Positions 12,069 to 13,514 of a stretch of DNA of 13,514 nucleotides are shown here, piece after piece. Source of the DNA: Nitrospirae bacterium GWC2_42_7 (GTDB taxonomy: Bacteria; Nitrospirota; Thermodesulfovibrionia; Thermodesulfovibrionales; UBA6898); NCBI GenBank assembly GCA_001803645.1, contig MHDW01000187.1:1-13514 (forward strand). The letters are read 5' to 3'. Below the pieces are notes generated by a model, which saw nothing but the letters and a program-made list of their open reading frames with translations, searched no databases and had not been told where the DNA came from. The stretch's first letter is position 1, and each line of letters opens with the position of its first letter. A program made the translations under genes and the position numbers.

Positions 12069-13514
12069 AATAGCCATCGCTGGGGGCGGGATTGGGGGCA
12101 GTGCGCTTATTTCTCTTCTGAGAGGGGACCCTAATGCTGCTCTCGTAGGGATCTATGAACCAAAACAGGAAGCGCCCGGAGTTATTCTTGCCGGAAAATG
12201 GAATATACCGGTTTTCTCTGAGATCAAATCTCTTGTTGCTGCTAATCCTGAAATCGTCCTGAATCTGACCGGAAACATAGAAGTCAGCAATGAGATAAGA
12301 AAGGTTTTTAATGATAAAATCGAGGTCATCGAGGGGATTGGAGCAAGATTTATATGGGAGATAATAGAAAAACAGAAAAGGGCCAGGATAGAAGTAATAA
12401 AAACAACTGCAGACCAGAAGACTTTGTACAATCTTGCAGCCAAACTGTGTTCATCTGATTCTGTAAAAGATTTTTATGAAATGATGCTCTCAAGAGCGCT
12501 CGATATCGCAGATGCCCCGGCAGGCAGCATTGTTTTATATGAGAACAGACAGATGAAGCTGACAACTTCAAAAGGACTCAGCAAAAAATTCACTGAAAAC
12601 ACTGCATGGGATGTATTGCCAGGAGGGCTTACTGATAAGATACTTAAGGATAAAGAGTTTGTCGAGATATCCGACACCCTCAAGGTTGAATTTATAAACA
12701 ACCCTGCTATCGCCAATGAGAAGATAAGGTCTATTCTGGCCTGTCCTATAATGCTCAGGGGAGAAGTTGCCGGCGTACTGTACATTGACGATTTCAAACC
12801 AAGGCAATTCTCCGAGAGGCAGAAGACGTCGCTGAATCTGGCAACCGGCATAATTTCGACTGCAATAGACAGATTTTTACTTATGCGGGGCCTTGAGGAA
12901 TACAAAACAAAATTCTCCAATCTTATAGAATCATGCAATGACATTGTGCTGATAACAGATCCAAATGGGCTTGTAATATCAGGCAATGAATCTGCCCGTG
13001 AGCTTTTGGGATATTCATCAGAAGAACTTCTCGGCAAAACAATAACTTCAATAATAAAGAACGGGGATACCGCCAGTTCGATCAAAAAAGCGTTAGAACA
13101 TAAATCAGGCTTTAAAGGCAACGAGATCACAATCATTGACTCTAAAGGAAGGGAGCTTTTTGTTAAACTCAATGCTGTTATCCTTAATGATAAGAACGAA
13201 AATCAAACCGGCACTATTTTTGTGCTTCACAGCATTAATGAAGAACTTGACCTGAAAAATGCCCTTCAGCACAAAACAGGTGAACTTGAAGAATTGAACA
13301 CAAACCTTGAAAAAAAGGTACTGCAAAGGACCGAAGAGCTCGAAAAGACAAACAAAGAACTTGAAAGGATGAACCAGTTAAAAGGCCGCTTCATATCCAA
13401 CATCAGCCATGAACTCAGGACCCCGCTTAACTCAATATTGGGCTTTTCCAATGTACTGATAGAAAAGACTTTCGGCTCCCTGACCACTAATCAGGAACGA
13501 TATTTGCACAATAT
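12061..13514 (+). CDS. Sensor histidine kinase with N-terminal Rossmann-like domain, then GAF-PAS-HisKA, partial
   Basis: The frame is open from ATG 12061 to the window edge: 484 codons with no stop. Residues 1-105 look like a Rossmann nucleotide-binding domain. AIAGGGIGG (5-13) has GxGxxG, an acidic residue ends the second strand (IYEP, E33), and EIVLNLTGN (64-72) is a later strand. Residues about 118-272 form a GAF domain (ALDIADAPAGSIVLY and ILACPIMLRGEVAGVLYIDD). Residues about 280-392 form a PAS domain (LIESCNDIVLITDPNGLVISGNESA). A coiled coil spans about 395-442. HisKA follows, with H450 in FISNISHELRTPLNSILGF. The ATPase domain lies beyond the window. No transmembrane segment is seen, so it is a cytoplasmic sensor. 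E33 would favour NAD(H) over NADP(H). Nucleotide binding is inferred, not shown. Confidence 0.88.
   Translation, partial: MFRIAIAGGGIGGSALISLLRGDPNAALVGIYEPKQEAPGVILAGKWNIPVFSEIKSLVAANPEIVLNLTGNIEVSNEIRKVFNDKIEVIEGIGARFIWEIIEKQKRARIEVIKTTADQKTLYNLAAKLCSSDSVKDFYEMMLSRALDIADAPAGSIVLYENRQMKLTTSKGLSKKFTENTAWDVLPGGLTDKILKDKEFVEISDTLKVEFINNPAIANEKIRSILACPIMLRGEVAGVLYIDDFKPRQFSERQKTSLNLATGIISTAIDRFLLMRGLEEYKTKFSNLIESCNDIVLITDPNGLVISGNESARELLGYSSEELLGKTITSIIKNGDTASSIKKALEHKSGFKGNEITIIDSKGRELFVKLNAVILNDKNENQTGTIFVLHSINEELDLKNALQHKTGELEELNTNLEKKVLQRTEELEKTNKELERMNQLKGRFISNISHELRTPLNSILGFSNVLIEKTFGSLTTNQERYLHN

Noticed and set aside
12474..13172. 232-residue open frame on the minus strand
   Set aside because: It lies antisense to the GAF and PAS domains of the sensor kinase. 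The Ser/Leu-rich product looks like antisense of coding DNA and has no start context.
1..13514. tRNA or rRNA genes, insertion sequence ends, phage or toxin-antitoxin genes
   Set aside because: All gaps were scanned by eye and no cloverleaf, rRNA-like, transposase or toxin-antitoxin pattern was seen.

Overview
The window is about 13.5 kb of moderately AT-rich, densely packed bacterial DNA. The gene mix suggests a free-living, environmental Gram-negative bacterium, probably an anaerobe of the Nitrospirota or former Deltaproteobacteria type. It includes a signal-peptide-bearing TlpA-like redoxin, a lipoprotein, a hybrid histidine kinase, an HD-GYP regulator and many TPR and coiled-coil proteins. 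That placement is inferred from style only; there is no rRNA or other marker to confirm it. No tRNA, rRNA, CRISPR array, insertion sequence or phage gene is visible, and no intergenic gap exceeds about 260 bases.

Left part (1-4945). On the minus strand, tyrosyl-tRNA synthetase (tyrS) is followed by an MgtC/SapB-family membrane protein in a stop/start ATGA overlap; the latter runs off the left edge. Divergent from tyrS, on the plus strand, lie a secreted Lys/Glu-rich LEA-like coiled-coil protein, a TPR protein, and the two ATPase subunits of an Opp/Dpp-type peptide ABC transporter. No permease or binding protein is encoded next to the ATPases.

Middle part (4946-8226). A TlpA-like thiol-disulfide protein and an HD-domain phosphohydrolase are on the minus strand. 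A 261-base divergent gap carrying a GC-rich palindromic repeat-like element separates them from a plus-strand cluster. That cluster holds a GGQ-only release-factor-like protein resembling a ribosome-rescue factor, an endonuclease III/MagIII-like DNA glycosylase, and a two-helix membrane miniprotein, all overlapping or spaced by one base. A convergent lipoprotein gene follows.

Right part (8340-13514) is a signalling block. A soluble PAS-HisKA-HATPase-REC hybrid kinase is divergent from a LysR regulator. Next comes a REC-HD-GYP response regulator (predicted c-di-GMP phosphodiesterase) whose last 8 bases overlap the start of a large sensor kinase that runs off the right edge. That kinase begins with a Rossmann nucleotide-binding-like domain carrying GxGxxG, followed by GAF, PAS, coiled coil and HisKA. 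The pair reads as a translationally coupled two-component unit that may link a dinucleotide or redox signal to c-di-GMP turnover (inference).

The second pattern of interest is in the promoters. Several genes without a Shine-Dalgarno sequence (tyrS, the coiled-coil gene, the TPR gene, the release-factor-like gene, the REC-HD-GYP gene, probably the TlpA gene) have a good sigma-70-like -10 hexamer only 6-12 bases before the ATG. This predicts leaderless or nearly leaderless mRNAs. Other genes in the window (HD protein, lipoprotein, hybrid kinase, second ATPase) have clear Shine-Dalgarno sites.
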